DNA from: an uncultured Chloroflexota bacterium
GTDB taxonomy: Bacteria > Chloroflexota > Anaerolineae > Anaerolineales > Villigracilaceae
Direction: 5' to 3'
DNA length: 64,000 nucleotides
NCBI GenBank assembly: GCA_903914955.1
Contig: CAIWRB010000250.1
Coordinates: 16,204 to 80,203 of the forward strand
Part shown: positions 46,911 through 57,324 of the stretch, piece after piece
How the letters are laid out: the number at the start of each line of letters is the position of its first letter
Numbering within the stretch: the stretch's first letter is position 1
Position numbers and translations under genes: made by a program
The notes under the pieces: generated by a model
Database searches by the model: none
What the model was told of the DNA's origin: nothing
What the model saw: only the letters and a program-made list of their open reading frames with translations

Positions 46911-48038
46911 TTAATCTAAACGTTTTCTAAAGCGGAGCGCGGCGGCGCCCATAATGACAACTCCAAAGATTGCAAGCGCGATAACTTCGTTTTGAATGGC
47001 CTGGAGGCCGACTCCTTTTAGCAGAAGGGCGCGAATAACAACGAGGTAATAACGAAGTGGAATTGCGTAGGAAACCCATTGCAAAAATTTGGGCATAGCT
47101 TGCAGCGGAAAGAAAAAACCTGAGAGAAAAATACTTGGCAGGTTGTACATCATCACCGTCATCATGGCTTCCTGTTGTGTGTTGGCGATTGTAGATGCGA
47201 ATAATCCAATACCGAGACTGGACATGAGGAACAAGCCCGATGTAAAAATGATCAACAAGAGACTACCGCGCACTGGCACGCCAAACCAATAACGCCCAAT
47301 AATAATGATCTCAAAGGTTTCCACAAAAGCAAGAATGACATAAGGCAGTAATTTGCCAAGAACCAATTCCCAAGAGCGGATCGGCGTAACGATGAGCTGT
47401 TCAATGGTTCCACGCTCACGCTCGCGGACAATGGCTGTGGCTGTGAGAATGGTGGTGATAAAGGAAAGGATCATACCGATCACACCAGGAATCATAAAGT
47501 AGGCAGAGTTAAGATCTGGGTTATACCAAACCTGCGTACGGACTTCGACAGGCGCGGATGGCGCGGAACGTCCGCTGAGAGCGGCTTGCTCGCTCAGTAT
47601 TTTCGTCGCAAAAGATTGACCCACCAGCCGAGCAGTCGATAACGCTGTGGCGCCGATGGTGGCGTCTGAGCCATCCAATACCATTAATACTTTTGCGCTG
47701 CCTTCCATCAAACGAATATCGTAATCGGCAGGGATGACGAGCGCGACGCGCGCATCACCAGACTCGATCAACTTTTGATACTCATCTGTTGAACCGACAA
47801 AGTAATCAATGGTGAAGTAGTCGGCGGCGCGGAAGGCATCCAGCAGTTGACGGGATTGCGGCGTTTTGCTTTGATCCCAAACTGCCAGGGGGATGTTCCG
47901 CACATCAGATGTGGCGGCGTATCCCAACAGGAATAATTGCACGATTGGAATGACCACCGCCAGGGCAAGTGTGCGCGGATCGCGAAAGAGTTGTAGAAAC
48001 TCCTTGCGAATGATGGAAGAGATACGAGAATTAAACAT
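46911..48038 (-). CDS. ABC-2 type transporter permease
   Basis: 375 aa; IIRKEFLQLFRDPRTLALAVVIPIVQLFLLGYA, RERERGTIEQLIVTPIRSWELVLGKLLPY. Confidence 0.95.
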   Translation of the reverse strand: MFNSRISSIIRKEFLQLFRDPRTLALAVVIPIVQLFLLGYAATSDVRNIPLAVWDQSKTPQSRQLLDAFRAADYFTIDYFVGSTDEYQKLIESGDARVALVIPADYDIRLMEGSAKVLMVLDGSDATIGATALSTARLVGQSFATKILSEQAALSGRSAPSAPVEVRTQVWYNPDLNSAYFMIPGVIGMILSFITTILTATAIVRERERGTIEQLIVTPIRSWELVLGKLLPYVILAFVETFEIIIIGRYWFGVPVRGSLLLIIFTSGLFLMSSLGIGLFASTIANTQQEAMMTVMMYNLPSIFLSGFFFPLQAMPKFLQWVSYAIPLRYYLVVIRALLLKGVGLQAIQNEVIALAIFGVVIMGAAALRFRKRLD

Positions 48039-48125
48039 GGGGACTCCGAGGGAAAGGATGAACTAGGAAAGATGAATAAATGGAAGATGAACAGGGTTTA
48101 GGGCTTTTTGTTTTGAATTCAGCCT

Positions 48126-48740
48126 TTATCCTTCATCCTTTGTTTTTAGAACGCCGTGTAATATTACGTCCACATAAATATCCATAGGGTTTTTCGGCAT
48201 AAGGACTCCAACCATGGAATTTGACATGATCATGTCGGTCATAAAATAGGAAAGCACCATGCCGAAAAATATACGCATGAGCATTGCAGGGTTGGTCACG
48301 CGCAGATTTTTCCTGGTCTTAACAATCTTCTCAAAAACAGGCAAAACCTTGGGCGCGATTTCTTTCAATAATAACGCGCCGTGTTTGCCATTAAACTCAA
48401 CGAGCTCGATCATCATCAGCTTGATGTAATACGGTTCCCTGCCAAATTCAGTAATGGCGGTCTGCATGGCATTTTTCAAAAGATCTTCAATATTTTCTCC
48501 TTGTGCCTTCAATACCAAAGGTAATATTTTTTTGTAAGGATGCTTATCCACGATGATGGCTTCGAAAATCTCATCTTTACTCTTAAAATGATTGTAGATG
48601 CCGCCTAATGCCAGGTCAGCGCGTTCAGCGATCTGGCGCATAGATGTGGCATGATAGCCGTGTTCCATGAACAATTCGACGGCGGCATCTTCAACCGCGA
48701 GACGGGTAGCCTCGCCTTTTGTTTGTGTTTCCTCGACCAT
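48126..48740 (-). CDS. TetR/AcrR-family transcriptional regulator
   Basis: MVEETQTKGEATRLAVEDAAVELFMEHGYHATSMRQIAERADLALGGIYNHFKSKDEIF. Confidence 0.95.
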   Translation of the reverse strand: MVEETQTKGEATRLAVEDAAVELFMEHGYHATSMRQIAERADLALGGIYNHFKSKDEIFEAIIVDKHPYKKILPLVLKAQGENIEDLLKNAMQTAITEFGREPYYIKLMMIELVEFNGKHGALLLKEIAPKVLPVFEKIVKTRKNLRVTNPAMLMRIFFGMVLSYFMTDMIMSNSMVGVLMPKNPMDIYVDVILHGVLKTKDEG

Positions 48741-48762
48741 GATCCGCTCCATAATAAAAATG

Positions 48763-48776
48763 AACGAACGTTCGTT
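48763..48776. promoter_or_regulatory. TetR-type operator palindrome
   Basis: AACGAACGTTCGTT, perfect 14-bp palindrome, ~22 bp upstream of tetR start codon and facing the divergent MFS gene. Confidence 0.75.
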
Positions 48777-48842
48777 TTTATTATTTTACCCAAAAACCAA
48801 TACGTGTCAAGGGTCAAAAATCTCGAATGGTAAAATCAATCC

Positions 48843-50114
48843 ATGCTGTCTCTCACAACACTAGAAAAGAATGTTCGCGAAAACCTGAAACATAACGTCA
48901 TCGTCAACCTTTGGGATGGCGGCCTATTTGGCATGGCACTTGGCTTTGCATCCTTCAGTACCGTCCTGCCGCTTTTTGTCGCTTCGATGACCCACTCAGC
49001 ATTGATCATCGGGCTGGTGCCCGCCATTCATTCGGTCGGCTGGCAGCTGCCGCAACTCTTTACCGCGAGTCACGTCTCACGGCTGCGCAAATACAAACGC
49101 ACTGTCTTAATGACAACCATCCACGAACGTATTCCATTTCTGGGATTCGCCATCGTTGCATTACTGCTCCCCGCCATCGGCTTGCAAGCCGGACTTGTTC
49201 TAACTTTTATTTTATTGATCTGGCAGGGACTCGGCGGCGGATTCACGGCCAACTCGTGGACAAGCATGATCTCAAAAATAATCCCTGCAGAATCTCGCGG
49301 CACATTTTTTGGATTCCAGGGCGCGATCGCAAACTTGTTCGTCAGCGGATCGGCGATTGCGGCAGGTTATCTTTTGAATTACCTCGCTTCACCCATCAAC
49401 TTTGCAGCCTGCTTCTTCATCGCAAGCATCTTCTTCGTCATTTCATGGTTCGCACTCTCGCTGACACGTGAACCCGAAGATACCGAAAAGATCATCCCTG
49501 AAGAAAAAACCCACTTTTGGGACGACTCAAAAATAATTCTTAGCCGCGATATAAACTTCAAATGGTTTCTAAGCACACGCTTTCTCTCACAATTCGCGAC
49601 CATGGGATTCTCGTTCTACATCATCTACGCCCTGCGCCGCTTCAACATGGATGCGGTCACTGCTGGGTTTCTCACCGCCACCCTCACCTTCTCACAGACG
49701 ATAGCCAACGCAAGCATGGGCTGGCTGGGTGATAAATGGGGGCACCGTTCCATGTTGATCTTTGGCGCGATCGCAGCCCTGGCAAGTTCAATTCTGGCAT
49801 GGGCGGCCACCTCCATTGCCTGGTTCTATCCGATCTTCCTGCTGGCAGGCATCGCCAATGTTTCCATTTGGACGATCGGCATGGCCATGACAGTGAGTTT
49901 TGGCAATGAAAGCGAACGACCTCTTTACATTGGCCTATCACAAACCCTGACAGCACCAGCCACGATCTTCGCTCCATTGCTGGGCGGCTTTATCGTGGAC
50001 GCAGTTGGGTTCATTCCAACATTTTTAATTTCAATTGCAGTAGCTGTTATCACAATACTGATATTGATCTTTATGGTAAAAGATCCGCGCAAACAATTAC
50101 CTCGGTTTGCATAA
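48843..50114 (+). CDS. MFS transporter
   Basis: 423 aa; ~12 hydrophobic segments; GGGFTANSWTSMISKIIPAESRGTFFGFQGAIANL, ASMGWLGDKWGHRSMLIFG. Confidence 0.92.
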   Translation: MLSLTTLEKNVRENLKHNVIVNLWDGGLFGMALGFASFSTVLPLFVASMTHSALIIGLVPAIHSVGWQLPQLFTASHVSRLRKYKRTVLMTTIHERIPFLGFAIVALLLPAIGLQAGLVLTFILLIWQGLGGGFTANSWTSMISKIIPAESRGTFFGFQGAIANLFVSGSAIAAGYLLNYLASPINFAACFFIASIFFVISWFALSLTREPEDTEKIIPEEKTHFWDDSKIILSRDINFKWFLSTRFLSQFATMGFSFYIIYALRRFNMDAVTAGFLTATLTFSQTIANASMGWLGDKWGHRSMLIFGAIAALASSILAWAATSIAWFYPIFLLAGIANVSIWTIGMAMTVSFGNESERPLYIGLSQTLTAPATIFAPLLGGFIVDAVGFIPTFLISIAVAVITILILIFMVKDPRKQLPRFA

Positions 50115-50242
50115 ATTGATGAAAGAATACGCCGTGGGATTTATCTGGTCACAGGAAAACATTCCCTCGACCTTATGAATTTAGTCGAGGAAATTGGAAA
50201 GGGGAAGCCTATTGATTCAACCCGCCTGACGCGAGTCGAATC

Positions 50243-51013
50243 TCACCAGGCAAGCGGGAGGTTTGCGTTTTGACCTCTACTTATAGATGACTTTTCCCAT
50301 ACCGCACTCAAAAACAATTCCACCGCCCCAGGGTCAAAATGAGTCCCTGATTCACGCTGAATGTATTCCATCACCCTCTCTTCCGGCCACGCTTCACGAT
50401 ATACACGCTCAGAAGAGAGTGTTTCCCACACATCTACGATCGCAAAAAGACGGGCGGCCAGGGGAATCTCTTCGCCCTTTAGTCCCTGCGGGTAACCTGT
50501 CCCGTCCCATTTCTCATGATGAGAATATGGAATGGGTATACAGGGTCTGAGATAACCGACAGGATAAATTAAATCGTACGCATAATCAGGATGTTTTCGC
50601 ATGATATCCCACTCATCGCGTGACAGCCTGCCTGGTTTGAGCAAAATGGAATCAGGGATGCCCATTTTTCCGATATCATGCAGCAAGGCGCCATATCTCA
50701 CATAAGTGATTTCACTCTGCGGTATTTCTGCCAACCCTGCCAGGGTAACGGTCATTTCGGCAACGCACAAAGTATGTTCTTCGGTTTCTTTATTACGTAA
50801 CCAGACAGCCTCTGACCAGCCTTCGATCTCCAGTGCCTTCGGCCAGCTTTTATTGTGCAGATCATGGGCTGACGTTATATCCATGCCTGAGTATTGCGAA
50901 TAACCGCTGCCAGTAACTGCATCCGCTTGTTTTCCATAATTTTCCATTTCTGCCTCCGTGTTATGAAATTGATTTTGCAATAAGAGTTCTGCCTGTCTTG
51001 AACTTAAGCGCAA
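50243..51013 (-). CDS. HD-GYP domain protein (possible c-di-GMP phosphodiesterase)
   Basis: 256 aa; ALLHDIGKMGIPDSILLKPGRLSRDEWDIMRKHP, HHEKWDGTGYPQGLKGEEIPLAARLFAIVDVW; start uncertain (an internal Met at aa 22 is possible). Confidence 0.92.
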   Translation of the reverse strand: MRLSSRQAELLLQNQFHNTEAEMENYGKQADAVTGSGYSQYSGMDITSAHDLHNKSWPKALEIEGWSEAVWLRNKETEEHTLCVAEMTVTLAGLAEIPQSEITYVRYGALLHDIGKMGIPDSILLKPGRLSRDEWDIMRKHPDYAYDLIYPVGYLRPCIPIPYSHHEKWDGTGYPQGLKGEEIPLAARLFAIVDVWETLSSERVYREAWPEERVMEYIQRESGTHFDPGAVELFLSAVWEKSSISRGQNANLPLAW

Positions 51014-51050
51014 ACGAGTCTAACTCTGCCATTTGAATTGGCGAGTAGCT

Positions 51051-52469
51051 TCAGAGCACCGTCTCCAAAATTTTTCGAGGTGGTGATTTTCTCCAAAAAT
51101 TTTCAGCTTGGTTGCCCGGGACAATGTCAAAACAAAGGTTGTCAATATTTTGTATCGAAAACTTATTGAAGAGAAAAACTTCAGGTGTAATGACTGTGCC
51201 AGCTGGAATCTCTGCATCCTTGGGGATCACGACGATTCCTTCGCGCACAAACCAATTTCCGCAATCCATTTCCACATCACGCGGGAACGGGCGGATGATC
51301 ACGCCTTCACCAATTCGCACATTCTTATCCAATATCGCGCCCTCGATCGAACAGTTCGCTCCGATGCCTCTCGCAACGGTTGATTGCCGTTTTTCCATTT
51401 GACCATGACCCACGAGTTTGTTAACAGCCAGCCGTCTTTCATAATGGTCTGCGCCCATCACAATACAATCTTTGATCTTGGCACCGCTTGAGATCTGACT
51501 GCAACTACCGATGACGGAATGCTCGATCATTGCGCCGAAAACTTGACAGCCTTCCGCCAGCATTACATCCTTTAGTTCACTGTTCTCGATCACCGAACTG
51601 GGCAAAGACTGCGCGGCGGTATAAATGGGAAACTTTGAACAGTGAAAACTGAAAGGCGAGTTGGAAGTAGTGAACGCGAGATTTGTTTCATAAAAGGAAC
51701 GGATCGTACCGATATCACGCCAGTATCCGTCAAAGACATATCCATATACTGCATGCGAGTGAATGGCATTGGGGATTACGTCACTGCCGAAATCGTCATC
51801 ACCGGGATTGCGGGTTAATAGATCGATCAACGTCTTTGTGTTGAACATATAAATTCCCATAGAGCCAAGGAATGGCATTTGGGAGTCGTTGCCGCTGATA
51901 AATTTATCTTGCGTTTCGGCATCCGTCGGTTTCTCAACAAAGTTTGATATGCGGAAATCAGATTCACACTTGAGGATACCCAACCGCGACGCATCGCTTC
52001 GCGCGACTGGTTGAACTGCCACTGTGATATCGGCTTTGTTCTCCCGGTGGAATTTTGCCATCTCCCCATAATCCATACGGTACAAATGATCCCCGGCAAG
52101 GATGAGCGTAACCTCCGCGCCAGAGCTTTGGATCTCCACCAATTGTTTGCGTACCGCGTCCGCTGTGCCTTGATACCAGTCCTCCCTTTCATGAGTCTGC
52201 GCAGCAGCGAGCAGCTGCACAGAGCCGCGAAAAGCGTTGAGGTTATATGCGCCGGAGATGTGGCGATGCAAAGATGCGGAGTTGAACTGCGTCAACACTG
52301 CAATATGATAAATGCCCGAGTTAATACAATTGCTAATAGGAATATCAATCAGACGATACTTACCCGCGATCGGTATAGCGGGTTTCGAGCGCGTTTGTGT
52401 CAGCGGACGCATGCGCGTACCTCGCCCTCCCCCCAAAATTACCGCTAGAACATTATTCATACTTAACAT
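51051..52469 (-). CDS. glgC: Glucose-1-phosphate adenylyltransferase
   Basis: MLSMNNVLAVILGGGRGTRMRPLTQTRSKPAIPIAGKYRLIDIPISNCINSGI; WYQGTADAVRKQ. Confidence 0.95.
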   Translation of the reverse strand: MLSMNNVLAVILGGGRGTRMRPLTQTRSKPAIPIAGKYRLIDIPISNCINSGIYHIAVLTQFNSASLHRHISGAYNLNAFRGSVQLLAAAQTHEREDWYQGTADAVRKQLVEIQSSGAEVTLILAGDHLYRMDYGEMAKFHRENKADITVAVQPVARSDASRLGILKCESDFRISNFVEKPTDAETQDKFISGNDSQMPFLGSMGIYMFNTKTLIDLLTRNPGDDDFGSDVIPNAIHSHAVYGYVFDGYWRDIGTIRSFYETNLAFTTSNSPFSFHCSKFPIYTAAQSLPSSVIENSELKDVMLAEGCQVFGAMIEHSVIGSCSQISSGAKIKDCIVMGADHYERRLAVNKLVGHGQMEKRQSTVARGIGANCSIEGAILDKNVRIGEGVIIRPFPRDVEMDCGNWFVREGIVVIPKDAEIPAGTVITPEVFLFNKFSIQNIDNLCFDIVPGNQAENFWRKSPPRKILETVL

Positions 52470-52633
52470 AACGGACTCCGTATGCAAAATCTTATATTTA
52501 CTTAAGCTGGATATCATGCCGAAGACTGCGATGAAATGCGCCAGCAAGTTCCCGTCTAAACTACTTGGCTGGAAAATAATTAAGAACCCCTCCAAACGAT
52601 GTAACTAGATGTACATACTACTAAAAAGGCACG

Positions 52634-52649
52634 TGCGGGTATACCCGCA
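52634..52649. promoter_or_regulatory. Perfect 16-bp palindrome upstream of glgC
   Basis: TGCGGGTATACCCGCA; further palindromes TGTACA (~52610) and GGATATATCC (52676-52685) nearby. Confidence 0.55.
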
Positions 52650-52702
52650 AACGGGCAGGTTTTACACGGATAAAAGGATATATCCATTTGGGGGTATTTT
52701 AT

Positions 52703-53368
52703 TCAGTCAGGAAGTATTTTTTCCCTCAGCGCGATTGAAACTGCCTCAGTACGGTTACTAACCCCAAGTTTTTGGTACAAACCAGAAAGCGCCTGCTTGA
52801 CTGTAGAAGGCTGAATATGCAGGGTAACTGCGATCAGCTTGGTGGATTTTCCCTCAACCAATAAGATCAAAACATCTTTTTCGCGCGGGGTGAGTTTTAC
52901 ATCCCCATGCTCGGACCGCGATTCGTTCTTTAGAAGAGGCTCAGTTTTACTCATCAAGATACTAAGAATATCCGAATCTAAAACAGCCTGGCCGGCATGC
53001 ACCTGACGGATCGCATTGATCAATTCGTCCGCGCCAACATCCTTATAGTGAAACCCGCGTGCACCTGCCCGAAGCGCATTCCTGATCAGCTGTTCGTCAG
53101 GAAAGGATGTCAGAGCGAGAATGCTGATCGACGGATTTTCCGCGCAAATCGAGCGAATGGCTTCGATCCCACTGACTTCTGGCATGATAATATCCATCAA
53201 TACCACATCCGGTTGCAGCTCATGGCACATTGCAATGGCCTGTCTGCCGTCTTCAGCCTCCCCCACAAGAATAAAGTCAGAAACCCCTTGAATTAAAACG
53301 GAAAGTCCTTTGCGAACCATTAAGTGATCGTCCGCGATTAAAATACGAATTGCTTTTATATCGCTCAT
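52703..53368 (-). CDS. NarL/LuxR-family response regulator
   Basis: 221 aa; IRILIADDHLMVRKGLSVLI, DVVLMDIIMPEVSGIEA, LTPREKDVLILLVEGKSTKLIAVTLHIQPSTVKQALSGLYQKL. Confidence 0.95.
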   Translation of the reverse strand: MSDIKAIRILIADDHLMVRKGLSVLIQGVSDFILVGEAEDGRQAIAMCHELQPDVVLMDIIMPEVSGIEAIRSICAENPSISILALTSFPDEQLIRNALRAGARGFHYKDVGADELINAIRQVHAGQAVLDSDILSILMSKTEPLLKNESRSEHGDVKLTPREKDVLILLVEGKSTKLIAVTLHIQPSTVKQALSGLYQKLGVSNRTEAVSIALREKILPD

Positions 53369-56300
53369 GATTTCTCCTCCTTCCAGGAAACGGTGACCGA
53401 TGTTCCACTGCCAGGTTGGGATGAAACATTCAGATCGACCCCGGCCTGATCTGCGCGCTCACGCATGATCTGCAATCCAAAATGATCATCAGAAACCTGA
53501 TCAATAGGGAAACCCGTGCCATCATCTTGAATGATCATTTCCAGCGTTTGCTCTTTTTCCCGCAGAATACAATTGATGTTAGCGGGCTTGCCATGTTTGA
53601 TGGCATTGCTGATCGCTTCCTGCGCGATGCGATAAAAGGCAAGTTTGACCTGGGCAGGTAAAACAAGATCATCAACGTGGCATTGAAAAATAAGGTTCGC
53701 GTTGGTGCGAGCCATACTTGAATCGATCAGGTTTACGAGCAGCGTATTCAGGCTGACATTCAAAAGCGCATTATTCCGAAGTTCAACCAGCACCAGACGG
53801 ATCTCACCGCTGGCGGAACGCACAAGCCGGTTGAGATCCCTCAACGAGCGTGTGAATACATCAGATTGGCGATCAGGCTGGCGCAGGAGTGTCTCGGCTG
53901 TCAAGCGGGCAGAGAAAAGCGTTTGGCTGACCGCGTCATGCAGGTCACTCGCGATGCGCTGGCGCTCCTCCAACAGGGTGATCTCGCGGCTGTAGACCTC
54001 ATTCGCTTCTTCCATTCGCTTACGCTCGGTGATATCCTGGAAAATCGTATAGAAATAAACGTGGTCATCCAACGAGAGTGTCTTTACCCAGACGTGTATA
54101 TTTCTGATCTCTCCACTTTTGGTGCGGTGCAGAGTCTCGAAATCGTCACTGCCTTCGCCGACTATTTTTTGCATATGCCCCGCAACTTCGGCAGGATCCT
54201 CTGTCGCTTCGTAGTCTGAGATCTTCAGGCCGGCAAATTCATCACGGGTATAACCCAATTGCCTACTGGTAATTTCATTCGCCTCGATCACGTTTCCCGT
54301 TTCAGGATGCACCAGCAGCACACCGTATGGTGATTGCTCAAACAAGACGTGATAGCGTGTTTCAGCATCCTTCAGCGCCTTGACCTGCCTTGATTCGGTA
54401 ATATCGTGACCATATAAATTTGCATAGTGGGCAGAAACGATCGGCGCAACATAGAACGCATACAACCGGTCGCCATGCTCAAGATCAAGCGTTTGCGTTT
54501 TTCCATTTTGCATCGATTGAAATACCGCTTCCTGTAACCTGGGAGAGGCTTCTGCGCCAACCTGCAAATTCCATTGCGACAGGAGATTCAAGCCGGCCTC
54601 ATTGATGTAGAGCAGCGTACCATCTTGCGCAACACGCAAAACAGGATTGGGGTCTTCCGCTGGAAGCTTTGCTAAAAATTGGATTTGTTCCTCTGCCTGT
54701 TTACGCGCGGTGATATTTTCGATAAACCCTTCGTAATATAAAATTTCACCTGTTTCATTTTTTACTGCGCGGGCGGTTGTGGAAACCCAAATAAAGCTCC
54801 CATCCCTGCGTCGGTTCTGGGAGATGAACCCTGACACCTCTCCTTCATCAGCAAGCATGCTTTGAAATTTCCAACGCGAGGATGAATCTACGTAGATCTG
54901 CGTGGCTATTGAATCGATATCATTGATCATTTCTTCGGGCAGCTCATACCTGTACATGTCTACCATCGCCTGATTCACTTTCACAAACATTCCCTCAACA
55001 GTGGATCGAAAAATTCCAACCGGTGCTCTCTCAAAGATGGCGCGATAATCCGCCTCTGCCATTCGCAAAGCTTCTTCCACGCGCATGCGTTTGGTTATGT
55101 CTTGATGTGTGCCGGACATAAGAAGCGGCCTGCCATCCTCTGTCCATGTCGCGACTTTCCCACGATCCAGCACCCATACCCAATATCCGTTTTTGTGGCG
55201 CATTCGCGTTTCAATTTCATAATAATCAATTTCGCCCTTGAAGTGTTTCTCCAGCAATTCATCAGAGCGTTTTAAGTCCTCCGGGTGGGTAAGCTTGATC
55301 CATGTGTCAATGGAAACAGGGGAAAGTTCTTCAAGTGTGCAACCAATAATTTCCGCCCAGCGTTCATTAAAAATGGTTTGACCGCTTTGAACATTCCACT
55401 CCCAGGTACCGGCATTTGTGCCTTTTAGAATATCAGCGAGTCTCCCCCTTTCTGTCGCCAGTGCGCTTTCCATTTGTTTTCGCTCTGTAATATCATTACC
55501 TACTGCCTGGTGCTCGATCAATTTATCGGAAGCATCATAAATACCACGATGAGTCCATCTCTGCCAGCGAATTTCGCCATCCGATTTGATGATGCGATGT
55601 TCATAAACGACAACGGGATCCTGAGGGGTAATCTCAAGGATCTTTCCAATAACCATTGAGATATCCGGCTCCGGGATATTTGGGATGAAATTCGTGTTGA
55701 TAAGCCTCTGCGCGGTTTCGCTATAATACCGTGCATATGCTTCGTTTACAAAAGAGAGCCGTCCATCCGGCAAATAGCGGCAGATCAATTCGGTCTGGTC
55801 TTCAAGAATGGAGCGGTATCTGGCTTCACTTTCGCGCAAGGCTACAAGCGCAGCTTCTCTTTGAGACTCGGCGCGTTTGCGGTCGGTAATATCCCATATC
55901 AAATCTGCCAGGCGCGAGGCGTATGAGATATCCTCCTCTGTGTAATCCACCGATTTATTGCCAACGCCGATGATCGCCACAATTTTTTGGTTGCGCATTA
56001 TGGGGAAAACCATTTCGCGTACTATCGGCGCATGTCCCTGTGGCAATCCCTTGCGTTGCGAAGCGGGCAGGTTGGCATAATCATTATGAATGACAGGACG
56101 CCCTTCGCGTACACAGTCCACCCATACTCCCGCTTGATCAATATTGTAGTGTTGTCCTTTGCCCTCGGCAGTGCACATTTCCTTAAGAGTACGTGTTGAC
56201 CATGTCTGGAGTGAAAGTGTAATCTGATCAGGCTCAACAAAGTGAAAGAATCCGATTGGGCTATGGGTAAGACCGCAGAGTTCATCCAGAGCGTTTTGGA

Positions 56301-56958
56301 GCAGATCATCCAGAGAATGTTCGGCCCCAAACTCGGTGATGCGAAACCGCACCTGCAGGATATCTTCTACACGCTTGTGCTCAGAGATATCACTCACTAC
56401 CGCATTACACACTTCGCCTTGTCCCTGCATACTATCAGAGCAGGTCGCTTCGATACGTACCCAGATCGGTATATACCCGTTTTTTAGGAGTTCGACCTCG
56501 CAGCTTTCTTGTCCACATTCTTCTGAAAATACCCTTTCAAGAAAACTACTGAAGACAGGGAGAGACTCGATAGCTACAAGCATCTCAAAACTTTGATTGA
56601 TCAGGCGGCCGCGCTCCATACCCAACAGTTCCGCCCCAGTTAAATTGACCTGAAGAATGACACCGCCACTGCGCGCCAGGGTAAAGTAACCCAGAGGGGC
56701 AAAATCGTACAGATTTTGGAATTGGTGCAGAGTTGCTTCGGTCTCGGCGCGTGCCTGCGCCAATTGCTCGTTCTGCATTTCCAGTTCGACCTGTCGCACT
56801 TGCAATTCGTTGATTAGGTGCTGGGTCTCTGCCAGCGCCGCGTGAGTTGCCCCTTGTTTCTGCCTGCCCTTATACAACTTCGCCTTTAGCTGAGGGCGCA
56901 ATTGGGCAGTTGGCTGTTCACCAGTTGTTTCGCTGGTTATGCTTTTTTTAGGGGACAT
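53365..56958 (-). CDS. Multi-PAS/GAF sensor histidine kinase (NarX/DesK-type HisKA_3)
   Basis: MSPKKSITSETTGEQ; several PAS repeats with PAC motifs, a GAF region, and ERQRIASDLHDAVSQTLFSARLTAE; DDGTGFPIDQVSDDHFGLQIMRERADQAG; overlaps RR gene by 4 bp. Confidence 0.94.
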   Translation of the reverse strand: MSPKKSITSETTGEQPTAQLRPQLKAKLYKGRQKQGATHAALAETQHLINELQVRQVELEMQNEQLAQARAETEATLHQFQNLYDFAPLGYFTLARSGGVILQVNLTGAELLGMERGRLINQSFEMLVAIESLPVFSSFLERVFSEECGQESCEVELLKNGYIPIWVRIEATCSDSMQGQGEVCNAVVSDISEHKRVEDILQVRFRITEFGAEHSLDDLLQNALDELCGLTHSPIGFFHFVEPDQITLSLQTWSTRTLKEMCTAEGKGQHYNIDQAGVWVDCVREGRPVIHNDYANLPASQRKGLPQGHAPIVREMVFPIMRNQKIVAIIGVGNKSVDYTEEDISYASRLADLIWDITDRKRAESQREAALVALRESEARYRSILEDQTELICRYLPDGRLSFVNEAYARYYSETAQRLINTNFIPNIPEPDISMVIGKILEITPQDPVVVYEHRIIKSDGEIRWQRWTHRGIYDASDKLIEHQAVGNDITERKQMESALATERGRLADILKGTNAGTWEWNVQSGQTIFNERWAEIIGCTLEELSPVSIDTWIKLTHPEDLKRSDELLEKHFKGEIDYYEIETRMRHKNGYWVWVLDRGKVATWTEDGRPLLMSGTHQDITKRMRVEEALRMAEADYRAIFERAPVGIFRSTVEGMFVKVNQAMVDMYRYELPEEMINDIDSIATQIYVDSSSRWKFQSMLADEGEVSGFISQNRRRDGSFIWVSTTARAVKNETGEILYYEGFIENITARKQAEEQIQFLAKLPAEDPNPVLRVAQDGTLLYINEAGLNLLSQWNLQVGAEASPRLQEAVFQSMQNGKTQTLDLEHGDRLYAFYVAPIVSAHYANLYGHDITESRQVKALKDAETRYHVLFEQSPYGVLLVHPETGNVIEANEITSRQLGYTRDEFAGLKISDYEATEDPAEVAGHMQKIVGEGSDDFETLHRTKSGEIRNIHVWVKTLSLDDHVYFYTIFQDITERKRMEEANEVYSREITLLEERQRIASDLHDAVSQTLFSARLTAETLLRQPDRQSDVFTRSLRDLNRLVRSASGEIRLVLVELRNNALLNVSLNTLLVNLIDSSMARTNANLIFQCHVDDLVLPAQVKLAFYRIAQEAISNAIKHGKPANINCILREKEQTLEMIIQDDGTGFPIDQVSDDHFGLQIMRERADQAGVDLNVSSQPGSGTSVTVSWKEEKS

Positions 56959-57324
56959 GGCATACTCACTTTTTGATAAGTCGCATAACGAAAAAGTTGA
57001 ATAGATGACTTTATGGATTTTACCCCAACAACAAATGCTTTTGTTAAATATACTACTTATCTCGGGCAAGCCGAAACCAAGAAAGTTTAAACATTTGTAT
57101 ACGAATAAACGCAATGGGCAAGTCAACTTCCTAGAATTCAACAAAACAACGAGCTGAATGCGTGGAATCTAGGGTAAAGTCAAGCATAGTGGTTTTAGTT
57201 GACATGCTACTCGTGTGTAAATCAGTGGCGTATCATCCTATTCATTGTATGTCATCCGACACTACATATTCGTCAGCTCGGTGCTATACTCTTGATTGTG
57301 AAATTTATCACCTAAAGGAAAACT

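Noticed and set aside
50115-50242. Short ORF (MNLVEEIGKGKPIDSTRLTRVESHQASGRFAF) and CCTCGAC/GTCGAGG hairpin after the MFS gene
   Set aside because: Too short, no RBS or family support; probably the 3' UTR/terminator area between convergent genes.
56958-57144. N-terminal extension of the sensor kinase in the ORF track
   Set aside because: Residues MLNSRKLTCPLRLF... look like translated upstream non-coding DNA; MSPKKSITS with start at 56958 is more plausible.
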